Shown in pieces: positions 45,785 to 59,368 of a stretch of 64,000 nucleotides of DNA. The stretch's first letter is position 1. The number at the start of each line of letters is the position of its first letter. Made by a program: the position numbers and the translations under genes. The notes under the pieces are model-generated. The model was not told the DNA's origin, ran no database searches, and saw only the letters and a list, made by a program, of their open reading frames with translations. The DNA comes from Primula veris (Eukaryota; Streptophyta; Magnoliopsida; Ericales; Primulaceae), in contig OY821746.1 of NCBI GenBank assembly GCA_963682055.1, positions 21,704,481 to 21,768,480 on the forward strand. Direction: 5' to 3'.

Positions 45785-48700
45785 GACGAGAGAAGTCTTA
45801 GTAATTTTTCTGAATATTTGTTTTACCATTATAATTTTTTAACTATATTTTGGTATTTTGGTTCTATACTTTTATCCATTGACAATGAGTTATGTTGTCA
45901 TCAAACTAAGATCAATTTTTTTAAAATACGGTTCCTTTTCATACGGTAAAATATATATTGTATGTATTTTTATGACCTATTCACCTTTAATGCAGTGAAA
46001 AGAAGAAATTACGGGTAGATTCTTGCACTGAGAAACATTTTTTTATATATATTAATGGTGGAAAAAACTTACTTTTTATTTATAGATGATACCGAAAAGT
46101 AAAAAAGTGGCGGAAAAAACATCCGAGTGTACAAATGAAAGAAATAAAAAATGTATTTTTATAGGAACATCATGCGTTGTAGCTACTCTGCATAGATTAC
46201 ACAACAACGTTTTATTCTCTTTGTTCAATGATATGTTTCTTATTGACTGTTTTTTTAAGAATGCATGGCTTTTTTCCTTCTTAATTTCTTTTGAAAATAA
46301 TAAACACGCATGAATGTTTGATTATAGAGCTGTAACAGCCTGAACCATATGCTTCTATTTGTTTCGAGATTCAAGGACTTTTGCTTAACTATATGAAGTC
46401 GTTATATTATAGAAATTCCACCCTTTTATGGTCTCCAGCTCTTTTTTTTCTTTTACAAAATTTGTGACACGTAATGTTATTAATAGTTAATTACAAAACG
46501 ATTGTAACTTCGCATGCATTGAGAAAATAACTAAAACAAAGAAGATAATACATTATACAATGTTGATTGCTCGTATCTGAAATGAGAAATTAAGCTAGAT
46601 TAGTATCTCTCTTTTCTAATATATGTTCTCCTCATCCACTCTATTCGTAGTAGTCATTGCTTTGCTGGACAAGTGGTCGACTCGTTTAAATTACAGGTCA
46701 ATGTTTTTTTGTTTATCTTGTATTTCATCTCCAGTTTTTTATTTATGTATATATTTATTGATCATGACTTCTAGTTTTCTTACACTCTTACTAGTTTCAC
46801 TTCTTTCTGTAATACTTTCATGTTGTGTATTAGTACTTGCTGTCGATGTTAAAATATCTCCACTTGTAGAATGTCTCTACATCCAAATAATCTAGTAAGA
46901 GTGCTGTCTGGTATTCAATATCAATGTACTTGTCTTTTCTCTTCTCAAATCCGTTGTCTTCGAGTAGTACTTGTTCTGAAGTTGTGTGATGGACTAAAGT
47001 CACAGATGTGCAACTCATTGTGATCACTGCTAAAATATAAATTCAGGTCATTTCTTGTTTTGCTTACACACTTGGTGATTATATCATATCATTTCGGATT
47101 CCAAGTTGGTGATTAAATTCTCGTTCGCCAAGTGCCAGCCACATTTTCATACCCGGTAATGGTATTTATAGGCCTAAGAAGATAATTTGGTGCTCTCATG
47201 CTTCTCAGGCTCGTCAATTTTTTTGATAACTTTTTGTTATCGAATCTGGTTTTTGCTGTCCGATAGCATCTAAATTACCTATGATATCTTATTCCCTTTT
47301 ACAGTATAGGAGCAATCTTATCATCTGTTTTTCTTTGTGAAGTATAGCTATTCTCCTAGTGCTTTTCCAATGATTAAAATAGTTATTTTAAACCTGAACA
47401 TGTGGTTTCTTACGTCTAACTGGTGTAAATCATATGAAGTATTATCTTGTTTTCTGTGATGCAAGTATTTTTTGATGTAGTGAAATTATACAATTATTTA
47501 TTTAAATGAAATGTAGGATTGCTTAGATATTATAGTGAGGAATATGTCGGAAATCTATCGTTACTTAGTAACTTAATGGACGAATTACTAATTTAATGCT
47601 TATCTTGAACTCTTTTGTGCTAGTTGAGGCGGTACTGTTGCTTTTCTGCGGTGATGTCTGTTCATGTTTATGCATTTAGAAGCTGTAAACCAGTCCACGG
47701 AGTCCATAAAGGTCACTCTGTTCTCGTAGAGCTGAAGTCAATTTTCTATATTATGCCCATCAAGTTAAGATAGAACTATGTAGGCATATGTGGTTGTCTG
47801 GCGCTTTTCTAATAGAATGTATTGGTTCTATCAACTTAAAGATCATATTTGTTAAAGGCGTTACTCCTTTTTATGTATTCTTCTTTCTTTTGTATATAGT
47901 TCTAGATTGATGTAGGCTGATTTTGAGCTTTACGTGGGCTGAAATATGCAATATTTGACGTGTTCATAAAGGTGGTGAAGAAACACATTCGTTGGTTAAA
48001 AACTTTAAAGAATTATTTTTGAAAAGTAACATGTTTTAAGAAGTTTAATTGAATTTAATAATTGAATATAAACTTCACTTAAACTTGTAATTATACTCGA
48101 TGGACGACCTTTTGTTATCAAACATTTATAGGTGGAAAGAACGTCAAGTTATCTTAGTAGGAAATTGAATTCGACAGAATACGGATTTGGACTAGCTCAC
48201 ACAGCTCGTGTCACTGTCATGAAGGTTATGTGTGTGGCTTCAAGTATGGTATGTGATCCTAAATAATTTAGACCTTTTGTAATTGTTAATCAGTTTGGGA
48301 GAAACAATAAATCACCCAACTTTCATATCAGAAACGATAAATCACTTTAACTTTCATGTTAATTAGTGACGTATCTTTATTTTTCTGACAAAGCCCAAAC
48401 TCTTTTTGTTGATATTTATATTTTTCTCACGGAATATGATTTGAGGATAAACAATTCATCATTTTTTTACTCCTAGGATCGTTGTTTTGTACAAGATAAA
48501 ATTGTGAATTTCTAAAGGAGCATAGAAATTTGGTTCGATTCTTCACAATTTACCATGCTCTAATTTGCTCCCAGAAGATGTTTGAGAACTTCTGCATGAT
48601 TTTATATTAAGTGGTTTAAAATTCCTCTTTTATTATGAAGCACCGATAATTTCAAAACTTGGGAAAACTGCTTGCTGTATTCTAGATCTGGGGGTAGTTA

Positions 48701-50842
48701 AGTCTTTTAACAAACATCTAGTCAATAGTTGAAGAGAAACAATTGTAACTTGGATTCTTTAGTAAACAACTAACACAACTTGAAATGAGAAACCAACCTG
48801 AAGTAATATATTTTTTGTTGTATCTTCACCTCCTCTATTAGTTATTATAATTGCTTTCTCCTATCCGTTCACTGACAATTTTTTTTTCCGTATCCTGTCC
48901 TTGGATAAAATGGACATTTGCTTTTATGAACAGGTGGTCTAATGTAATCTAATGTGTAGTGTGCTTACCTTGGAAAAAGCTGATAGGGTATGAGGTTTCC
49001 AAACCAGCAAACGTACCTCACGTAAGATATGCCGCTGCGCTACACCACTATCTTGTGAGTAGACTGTTTATTGAAATTATGAAACTTGCTTCTCTGAATT
49101 TCAAACGTTTGGGCCCTATTCAAATTGGATTTGGTTGCAAGAGAAGTCTTGGTAATTTTTCCGAACTTTTGTATCTTTTACCATTTGATTTTTTTTACTA
49201 TGTTTTGGCATTCTGGTTCTATCTCTTATCCATTGAGAAAAAATCATGCTGTCATCAGTCTTAAGATCTAGTATATATTTATACGACACTTTCATTTGGT
49301 ATAAAGTATACATTGGTTCTATTTTTATGACCCGTTCACCTTCAATGCAATGTAGAGAAAAACTTGTGGGTGTGGTCTTGTACATGAGAAGAGAAAATAT
49401 ATAGATTTAACAGTCGGATTGGAATATAATTATGATTTAGCAGCAGGTAAAATTCTTTTTTTTAGAACAACGATCACTTTGTTCTAATCCTTTCAACATT
49501 CGAATTACCTATTGTGCATGATTAGTAATGACAACAGTTCAATGTTAGCGGTATTATGATTTGTTTATTTATAAGAAGTTATTTGTTTACCTTCATTCAG
49601 CTTTTGTTTATTCAAATTTCGAATGTCATACCCCTGTAGTATCAAGGTTTTCTCTTGACTTTATTAAGTTCTCCTTTTTATGCATTTTATTCACACTTAT
49701 ATTTAGTTTGAATGCTGTATTATTTCTTCCGGGTTTCTGATAATTATTTGCTTCAGTTGCAGATGTGGTCCTGCAATTGGCGGACCAAGTTTTAGTACAA
49801 TATTTGCACAAACAGGGATTAGGTTGTCTCCTATTCCCTCAACAAAAAAGATAAACTTATGATCTACTGGTTTATCTTTAATCCATTTTTTCAGTCTTGG
49901 CTTGCGCAGAATTGGTGCCCGTTTTCAAGCAGAGTAAAAGGTCTTGAGAAACCTATTTTTAGACGAAATAAAATAAAATATTAGAATTATTTTAAACTAA
50001 ACAAATCTTTTTAGTAAGAACATATCAATTTTATTCCCAAATTTTATATACTCAAAACCAGTTATGATTCTCAGCAGAACTTGCTCTAAATCTCCCATTG
50101 TTTGTCCTTTCTTTTAGTTGGTCCCAGATCCTTTAATCACTGTTGGCATTGAAGTGCCATTAGCATGATCTAATCCACATGTATTTGTTAATTGTACTTT
50201 TTCATGTATTTCATAGCTGTTAGCCTATTGAGCAGAAAAGAACATTTTGCTTGGAGAACATACCTGCCCAGGAAGGCAAACAAGCTAATGGATATTCTTC
50301 CATTTGGACATTTTTGTACCCTTAAGGATATTCAAAATTTATACATAAATACTGAATTTAGAATTTTATAGATAAATTACTTACAACTGTGATCGGAATA
50401 AACGACTTCAGTGACTTGATCTTCAGGTAGTATGGAGAACCATGTGTAGAAATGTTTGTTGGCTTTGACTTTTCTGATGTGATATTGATTGGTGTCTTAA
50501 TGCCTAAAAATAACATTTCCATGCCAGTTAATTTTCTCCCTTTTTTTTGTATTTGTAATATGTGGCAAGAGTTTAATCTCCATCACAGTCTTACAAAGTT
50601 AGTATGCATTTCTCTTTCGCTCTGATCTTACAGAGAGTAAATCATCTTTGATCTAAATATTTAATATCGATCAGTAGGTTTTAGAATGCCTTCTTTTATC
50701 CTTAATATCTTTTTGTTGGAATAGAAGGCCCGGAAAATATTGTTTGTTACATATTTGTTTTACAAGCAGGTCACTGACGAGCTAGAAAACATAAATTGAA
50801 AAAAAGAACCTTTCAGTCTTTCCATGGTTTAAAAACTTGAAG

Positions 50843-50914
50843 GCCCTTTTAACTCAATGGTAGAGTAACGTACTCATAAGGCGTACGTCATTGGTTCAAA
50901 TCCGATAAGTGGCT
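50843..50914 (+). pseudogene. Plastid trnT-like tRNA with altered anticodon, copy 1
   Basis: GCCCTTTTAACTCAATGGTA, GAGTAACGTACTCATAAGGC, TTGGTTCAAATCCGAT and an AAGTGGCT end fold as a cloverleaf. It closely resembles plastid trnT-GGU as I remember it, with the loop changed from ATGGTAA to CTCATAA (anticodon CAT) and one broken anticodon-stem pair. It lies within nuclear-type repeat block D, so it is probably plastid DNA inserted into the nucleus. Confidence 0.65.
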
Positions 50915-51364
50915 TTTAGTCCAGAAACAAAGTTAGTTGACTTTCTTTTTATATTTCAACATTTGTGTTTTGGTTTAGAATCATTTTAAAGAAAATAGCA
51001 TCATAGAAAATTACTTACTTAGGGAACATATTATCAATTTCACTTCCAGAATAAAGAAAAATAGACACAAAACATGGTATAGTTTCTTATGGTTTTACCT
51101 TGCTGTCGCTTGGTTAGGTTTCTTATAGTTCATAAAAGTAAACATGATATTAAATGTGTAAGCACAATGGCATATTCTTCATTAGGAGTTTCATATTTTT
51201 TTTTATTATTGGATATGCAGCTAAAAGTTCTAATATTATCGTTTGTATTGTGCGAATATGTTCATGCTATTAGTACAATAAATAAATTTATGGGTAGATT
51301 ATGCATGTGTCTTTGTGCTTCTGTTCTATGTTTTCATTCACGTTTTTGTTCTCAAGATAACTTT

Positions 51365-51805
51365 TTTCTCGTCTCTGTGTGCATTGTACATGTACTGTGG
51401 ATGGAGAGGAGAGCAAGTAAAATATGTTGGGCTAGAAGTGTTCAATATATGTATGGCACGTCGATGGGTCTTAGGATATTTGATTACATGGTCTTGACAT
51501 TTTGCAGGTAAACTTGAATTTAGTAACATGTTTGTTTTTTTTCAGATATACAATAATAGTATCTGTTATCCATTTAGTTTGTGAAGGGGTGTATTTATAT
51601 TGAATTTTTTTATTGCGATTATCCTTTTATTGTTGGTCCATGATACTGACTTTATTTTAACGGTATCATGTTTTGCTTTGAATTAAAAGGAACTCTTAAC
51701 AATTGTACTTGTTTATTATATGGAATAGGGGCAGAAGATTGGTGTAGAAAGAAATACAAGTTGCATTGATTGGAAGAGATGTGCTCCACAAATTAATGTC
51801 TAATC
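51365..51805 (+). other. Exon-like segments of unknown identity
   Basis: An open stretch (including MERRASKICWARSVQYMYG) ends at about 51508 with a donor TTTTGCAG|GTAAAC. Then, after TGGAATAG (about 51729), comes GQKIGVERNTSCIDWKRC and a stop at about 51803. Splice sites look fair, but I recognise no protein and the joined frame is unproven. It could be part of a non-coding transcript. Confidence 0.2.
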
Positions 51806-52309
51806 TTCTTCACTGTAGCTGTGTTGTATCTGTCGAGAGTTGATGGCAAATTGATGTTGCTGTCGATAAAATTCTTATGAGTAAAGTATATCGCTGGCCT
51901 ACTTGAATATCTCATAGCTGATAGATCTGTGCTGGACATAGCTGGTTGTAAGGTAATAGTACATATGCTATTATTTTCTAACCACGTTTAGTTGAACTAT
52001 TTGCTTATGAGTAGTACTAGGCAAACAAACTATTTAAAACGTTAGCTGCAAATATACTGATAATCATTGATCCAAAGTTGTGCACATGTTACTTCCAGTT
52101 TGCTTGAATTGTTCTGTTGTTTGGTTAATTTCCGCTGTAAAGCTAAACCTTTAAGGCGCTAGCCTTGTGTAATAGTTTTCTTTCTGTTAATATATTATGT
52201 ATATCTATATTTATATTTATCTCTTCCGATCGGAGGCCAGAACCCTTAGATTGATGTGGTTTGGTGGCCCTTATTTGTTATCTGATTTATCTTCGTTTCT
52301 TTCACTTTA
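51806..52309. other. Array spacer, no gene
   Basis: Ends with ATCTTTATCTCTTCCGATCGGAGG, a phrase repeated near 55160. Nothing else seen. Confidence 0.4.
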
Positions 52310-52654
52310 GTATTATTTATTGGGTCTTTTTTCAACCTAATCGATAACTTCTGTTTAATTTAAGCATGTTTCTGTTTGTAAATAAAACTGGTCTTTCTAG
52401 TAAGAACAAATATTGATTTTACTCCTAAAATCCACCGTGGTTTATTTTTAAAGAAATAGATGTTAGTATATTTTCCAGAATCTTGTATATCTTAACTTGA
52501 TTCCATCTGATCTTATTTGTCAAATCACATATGTTGTAATCCCTTAATGTTGTGTGGTTATCGAAACGTGTTTATGGACAATTATCTCAATTTATGGATA
52601 ATATATTTCTAATTGGAACATGTTTCTACGTTACTTTTCCCTATTTGGTATTGG

Positions 52655-53130
52655 TATAAAACATGGGTATCTTTTTCCGGTGCTACAATTCTAAATCAAG
52701 TTCAAAATAGTACCTATTAGTGCATTTCGCACTTATTATGTACGGTTTTGACTTTTTGACCTTTTTATTTTATTTTAAAAAAAAAACATAAAAAAATTCT
52801 AATAATAAAACTGTGTTTATAAAGGTTATAAAATGAGTTTTAAAATTTCTAAGCTATTTTTTAATTTTATTTTGTATTTTTTGACTTTTTAAAATATTTT
52901 TATAAAGAAAAATCATAAAAGGTAAATCAAAAATAAATAAAAAAAATGGGTAAATTATAAATCTTGTCAATAACAGTTACAAAGTGTGTAAAAACTTTGA
53001 AAATAATTTTTTATTTATTTTTATATTTTTTCACAAAAAAATATTTATTATCGGTAATTTTTTTTATTTTTTTTATAAAAACCTTTAAAGAAGTCAAAAA
53101 ATACAAAATAAAATAAAAAAACAGATGTTT
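52655..53130. mobile_element. AT-rich insertion with inverted ends in a block A copy
   Basis: Other block A copies lack this segment. It carries TTTTATTTTATTTTAAAAA near its left and AAAATAAAATAAAAAAAC at its right end, plus TTTTTGACTTTTT / AAAGAAGTCAAAAAATAC, which are inverted. It may be a fold-back MITE. No target duplication resolved. Confidence 0.4.
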
Positions 53131-56100
53131 CTATATTTAGACGTGATTCCATGTGATCTTATGCCAGAATCCACTTGTTGAAATCACTAATTTATGTTGT
53201 TATAGCTTGATGCATCTTTATCTTGATTTTAGTAAAGAAATGAAAATTTCCCTAAAATAAAAAATAAGATTCAAAAACTCAAATATTTCTATTCTTGAAT
53301 TGGATCCACAATTAATCCTATAGATCCTTAAGAGATTGGTGTAGTTCTTTTATATTTTCTAGTTTCCCTGGATAGAGCTACGTATCAAAACCTCCTTTTA
53401 CCCATCCTGTATATTGTCCTTTTCATTTTGTGTCGCAATCGAAATTTTAACTTAATTATTTTATTAGTTATTAGATATTTAGAATTAGATATTAGACGAG
53501 ATGTTCTGACAACAGATATCTAAAAATGTCAAGTTGTTATATAAAAATAAAACTACGTCTAGGACGGAATAAAGGATCTTGATTACTTGTTACAGGATTA
53601 TTATGATTCGTAGCTACTTCTGCATACATTACTTGAATTCTTAAACACTGTTTTATTCTCTTTGTTACCTTTGTTTCTTATTGATTTTTTTGAAGAATGT
53701 TTTTTTTTCCGCATGTTTGATTACTTTGTAGAGCTATGACAGCCTAAACCATATGCTTCTATCTGTTTCGAAGATCTAAGACTTTTGTATATTATATGAA
53801 GTCATTATACATTTTCCTCCTGTCTCTGGTCTCTGACTCCATCTTTTTTTGGCAAAACGTGGGAAACCCCAAAAAAGGTGCAACTTCAGTGGTAGATCTG
53901 CTATGTCAAAAGTTGGCTGTAAAACGATCGTAACTTCGTATGGCATTAAAAAATAACTTAAACAAAGAAGTTATTTAATTGCTGTTAGCAAGAACCCAGC
54001 ATTTAATGTCAATTGCTGGTATTTGTAATAAGAAACCAAGCTAGATTTTACTTTTTAATTTTTTCATGTTATTTATTCTCATCCACTCTAGTAGTAATGA
54101 TAGCTTTGCTGGTCGGTCCACTAGTTTAGTTTAAAGGTCAAGGCATTTTTATGTTTTGTATTCATCTCCAGTCTTTGGTTTATGTACATTTTAAATAAAC
54201 ATGGTTACAAATTCTAGTTTTCTCACCCTCTTACTAGTAGTAGTTTCATTTAATTTTTCTGTAATACTTTGATGTTGTTTATTAATACTTGCTGTCGATG
54301 TTAAAATTTTCTCCACTCGTAGAATGCATCTACTTTGAAATAATATACAAATTTAGTGCGGATGTTGTGTCTAGTATTAAATACGACTGTACTTATCTTT
54401 TATCTTCTCAAATAAGTTGTCTTTAAATTGTGTATTTGTTCCCTTATAGGCCGAAGAAGATAATTTTGTGTCCTCTTTTATATGCTTCTCAGTTTCATCA
54501 ATTTTTTATTTGATATATTTTCCGTCACCGACTCTGGTTTTTGCACTTATTAGATATCATCCAAAGTTACCAATGATATATGTTTCATCTACGGGACACG
54601 AACAATCTTATCATTTGCCATTTTTCCTTTCTTTTCTTAAAGTATTTCTTTTTCTTCCAGTGCTTTTCATATGATTAAAATAAGTGTATTTGATCCTGAA
54701 CATGAGGCTACTTAGGTCTTAACTGTTTTAAAGGCTCTGAACTATTCATCTTCTTTTCTGTGATACAAGTATTCTTCTCCAGGATGGCTGGTAAATAGGA
54801 TGTACATCATGAATCTACAATGTAGTAATAATATGCACATGTTTTATCCGTAGAGCTGGAGTATTGTTGAGACATTATAGTGAGAAATATGTTGGAAATC
54901 TATCAAGTAATGTAGCTTATTAGATGAACTACCAATTTACTACTTATTTTGAACTCTTTCTTACTATACTGAAGTAGTACTGTTGCTTTATTGGTGTGAT
55001 GTCCGTTCATTTTTATGCAATTAGAAGCTATACATGTATGTATGTAAATCTATATCTATCTAGTCCCCGATTAGACACCATAAAATCATAGATTGACGTG
55101 GTTTAGTGGGATGTCCTTTCAATGTCCTCTCTCTCTATATATATATATATATATTATATATGTATCTTCCGATTGGAGGCAAGAAACCCTAGAATGATGT
55201 GGTTTGGTGAGATGGCCCTTAATTGTTATCTGCTGTATCATTTTTTGTCAATATAGTATTACTTATTGGGTCTTTCATCAACTTAATCTATAGTAAGTTG
55301 TTTAATTTAAGCATGTTTCGATTTTTCTGTTTACCCTTTATGTCGTGTCACTTACAACCCTTAATTGTTATATGTTGTTTCATTTTTTGTCAATTTGGTA
55401 TTACTTATTGGGTCTTTCATCAACTTAATCGATAGTGAGTTGTTTAATTTAAGCATGTTTCAATTTTCAATTCACTTTGTTTTTATGTTTTTTTTTTTAT
55501 AGTTCGGGTGTTTCTATCATCTATCAAGTGTTCCTATTTTAAAAGATTAAAAAGTATGGGTAATGTTTGGAAAGCACAATTCACTCTTGTTATTTTTAGT
55601 AAGAACAAATATCGATTTTACTCCCGAAATCCTCCATAGTTTATTTTTAAAGAAATAGCAGATGCTTGTTTATTTTCCAAAATCCTATATATCTAAACTT
55701 GATTCCATCGGAACGTGTTTACGGACAATTTATTCCAATTTACGAATAATATATTTATCACTGAAACATGTTTCGACTTTACTATTTTCCCCTATTTGGT
55801 ATTAAATTACTCTATACGTGTTACTAGATATTTTTCTTTTGCTTTTAACTTCAGATTTTTCTATTATCTATTAGGTGTATCTATTTGAAGCTTGTTTCAG
55901 GAGAAACACTAGTTGCTCCAGGACTAAAAAATTTAGGGTAATGTATGGGAAAGACGATTCAGTATTTGTTTTTACTTTTTTTGTAGTCAAATACGATCCA
56001 TATTCATTGTGGTTTATTTAAATTAATAGATGTTTCAATAGTTAGACGTGATTCCAAGTGATCCTATATGATGTATCCACTTGTTGAAAACCTGTTTGAT

Positions 56101-57184
56101 GCATCTGTGTCTAGTTTCTTTTTTGGTTAATGAACATTCATTCGATTGATCTCAGGGAATGTCAATTTATTTCTTATCTAAACCTACGTTGGGACATAAT
56201 AAAGGATCTTGAGTACTTCTTGCAGGATAATAGCTACTTCTGTGTAGATTATGTAACACTGTTTTGTTCTCTCTGTTGATATGTTTATTATCGATTGTTT
56301 TTGAAGATTGCATGATTTCTTCTTCTTAATTTTTTGAATATAAAAAACATGTTTGTTTGATTAATGATTATAGATCTGCGACACCCTTAACCATAATATC
56401 TATTTGTTTCCAGGTTCAAGAACTTTTGCATAACTATATGAATTATAAATCTTCCACCCTTCTTTGGTCTCCGACTCTGTTTTTTGTTTTTTTGGAAAAA
56501 TTGGGAAACATAATGTCAAAGGTTGACTGCAAAAAGATCATAACTTCGTATGAATTAAAAAAAAAAAAACTAAAACAAAGAAGATATATAGCGTCAGTTG
56601 CTTGTATGTGATGAGAAACCAATATATAATATCAACGGACCGTATCTCTAATGAGAGACTAAGCTAGACTAATATCTTTTTCTTTCACGCTATCCTCTCG
56701 ATTCGTAGTAATAATTCAATGCTTTGCTGAACAAGTGGTCCACTAGTTTAGATTATGGGCAGATTCTTGCACATGAGAAAATAAAAAGATATAACGGTTG
56801 GGTTGGTTATATAATTGTGAGTTATGATTTAGCGGGTGAAATTATTTCTTATGGAACACCGACCACTCTGTTCTAATACTTTTAAAGTCCGTAATTTCCT
56901 ATGGGTGCCTGATTAGTAAGTCAATGTCAGTGGTATTATGATTTGTTTATTTATGAGAAATTATTGGTTTGCCTTCTTTATTCTGCTTTGGTTGTCATCT
57001 ATCATTAGTTCTTTTGCTGATACACAGGTCCTACACCTGTAGAATCAAGGTTTTCGCTTGATTTCATTAAGTTATCCTTTTTATGCAAGTTATATACTCT
57101 TTAGTTTTAGTTTGAATACTCAATATTGTATGCTTTCTTCCCTGTTTCTGATAATTATTTGCTTCAAATACGGATGTGGTCCTG

Positions 57185-57307
57185 GGCTGTTCTAAAAAGC
57201 GAGCTTAGGCAGAGCCTAGAACATTAGGCGGAATTAAGCGGATTAGGCGGTGATTAGGCGATAGGCGACCAATTTCTTTCTGAAACCTGCATTGCGCCTT
57301 TTAAAAC
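57185..57307 (+). mobile_element. AGGCG MITE, complete copy, 123 bp
   Basis: Left end GGCTGTTCTAAAAAGCG, right end CGCCTTTTAAAAC. Flanks are TGGTCCTG (57177-57184) and GTCCTG (57308-57313). The paralogous site at about 49770 reads GATGTGGTCCTGCAATTGG with nothing inserted, which defines both borders. Confidence 0.8.
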
Positions 57308-58727
57308 GTCCTGCAATTGGTGGTCCAGGTTTTAGTCCAATATTTACACAAAAAGGAATTAGGTTGTCTGCTATTCCCTCATGAAAAGATAAACTGACGA
57401 TTTAGTAGTTTATATCTTTAATTCATTTTTCAGTCAACCAGTAACTCTTTACTGTCCCTATCTCGTGTAATGTGTGGCATGTGCAAAATTTGGTCCCATT
57501 TTCAAACAGTGTACAAGGTCTTGGAAAACATTTGTTAACTTATATATGTATGTGTACAATATATTATTATCACAACTTTAGCTTTAAATTTCCAAATTTA
57601 TCAAAAGATTAAAAACCAAACAAGTTTTTTTGTAAGAACAGATATCAATTTTACTCCCAATATTCATATACTCAAAACCAGTTATGCTTCTCAACAGAAA
57701 CTGGTCTAAAATCTTCCATTGTTTTACTTTGCTTTCAATTGGTCCCAGATCCTTAAATCACTGTTGGCAATGAAGTACTATAAGCATGATCCAATCCAAA
57801 AACATGCATTCGTTGAATTTAGTTTTTGATTTTTATATTTCATAGCTGTTAGCTTATTGAGCAGAAAAGAAGTCTTTGCTTTGAAAACATACCTGTCCTG
57901 GAAGGTGGATTAAAGAAAAAAATTCCCTTCTCTTCTGGATTGAGGCCGTCTTATGTGGTGGTCATTTGTGTTGCTTCATTTTACTTTTACCCCTTTCTCT
58001 TTGTATTAGAGATGCACACCACAAGAACAGTTCTACAGATTTTTCGGCGCATGATTAGGGTACCTTCAGGCCAAAGTTCATAGGCTATACATCAGCATGC
58101 TATACTCTTTACTATAAGATTATTCTTTTAACTTGAGTAGAGGCTTATGGACCACCTTGCTTTGAATCGGTATTGTTTTCTTTGGAAGAGTGAACAAGCT
58201 TTACATAAATAAATGAGAGGCTAGTCCTGTTAGACAGCATTTCCACTTGAAATGATATTGACTCTGATTAGTCGATTAGGTGGTGTTGGATTAACAAATT
58301 CTCAAATCTCTTGCTGCAATTTGTCCAATACTTTTCTGTCTATTTATCATAAAAGCTATTTTTTTTTTTATAGTTTTGTTGTGTAGACAAGTGGACTTTT
58401 TGTTCACTGTATTGTGGTGTTGGCTTAATCTTCCTTAGCCAACAGAGTTGAACATTTGATTATGGCCTTGATGGAAGGTTCAACTTATTCGGATCATAGA
58501 ACTGGAATTACTCAAAGCTAACAAGGTAACAAATATTGTTCCATTTGGAGATTCATGTACTCTTCAGGATATTTAAATTTATACATTTATACTGGATTCA
58601 GAAATTTGTAGATACTAATATACAACTGTGGTCGGAATAAACCTTAGACTCCAGCGATTTGATCTTCTGTGAGTATTAGAACCATGCGTAGAGATACTTG
58701 TTGATTTTGACTCTAGTGACTGATACT

Positions 58728-58899
58728 GTCACGCCCCAAAATCCGCATGACACGAACATCAAGGCGTGACCTTTTTAAACAAAAGGAAAAAAGAACCTGT
58801 TGGTACAAAATTTAAATTTTGTACCAACAGGTTCTTTTTTCCTTTTGTTTAAAAAGGTCACGCCTTGATGTTCGTGTCATGCGGATTTTGGGGTATGAC
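58728..58899. mobile_element. 172-bp near-perfect palindrome (fold-back MITE)
   Basis: The left arm starts GTCACGCCCCAAAATCC and the right arm ends GGATTTTGGGGTATGAC. The two 86-nt arms are complementary throughout except for two adjacent bases near the ends (CG against TA). The centre is AAATTT. GATACT lies on each side (58722-58727, 58901-58906), and the paralogous DNA near 50485 lacks the insert. Confidence 0.85.
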
Positions 58900-59084
58900 G
58901 GATACTGAATGGTGTCTTAAATGCATAAAAATGACATTACCATACCAGCTACTTTTTATCTTGTTTATATTTGGTGTGTGTAATGTGGTAAGAATTTGTT
59001 TTATGAGCACGGTCACTGACAAGCCAGAAAACATAAATTAAGATAACAACCTTTCTGTTATTTCCTGGTTTAAAAACTTGGAAG

Positions 59085-59156
59085 GCCCTTTAACTCAGAG
59101 GTAGAGTAACGTTCTTCATAAGGCGTATGTCATCGGTTCAAATCCGATAAGGGGCT
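59085..59156 (+). pseudogene. Plastid trnT-like tRNA with altered anticodon, copy 2
   Basis: Same sequence family as 50843-50914, with TCATCGGTTCAAATCCGATA and GGGGCT closer to the plastid gene. The anticodon arm ACGTTCTTCATAAGGCGT has an enlarged loop with CAT. Probably a segmental-duplication sister. Confidence 0.6.
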
Positions 59157-59368
59157 TTTGGTTCAGAAAAAGATATCGGACTTCCTTTTTATTCTGCAAC
59201 ATTTTGCTCAAAATTATTTAAAGAGCATAGCATCATTAGTAGCTTACTTACTTAGGGAATGTATTACTAAAACCTTTTTCAAAAAAAAAAAAATAGACAC
59301 AAAACAGGGGTAAAGTTTCTAATGGTTTTACCTTGCTGTCACTTGAATAGAGTTAACATGGTAATAAA

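Noticed and set aside
46623..46895. 90-codon hydrophobic ORF in block A
   Set aside because: The equivalent positions in the other block A copies are broken, and the composition is explained by T-richness.
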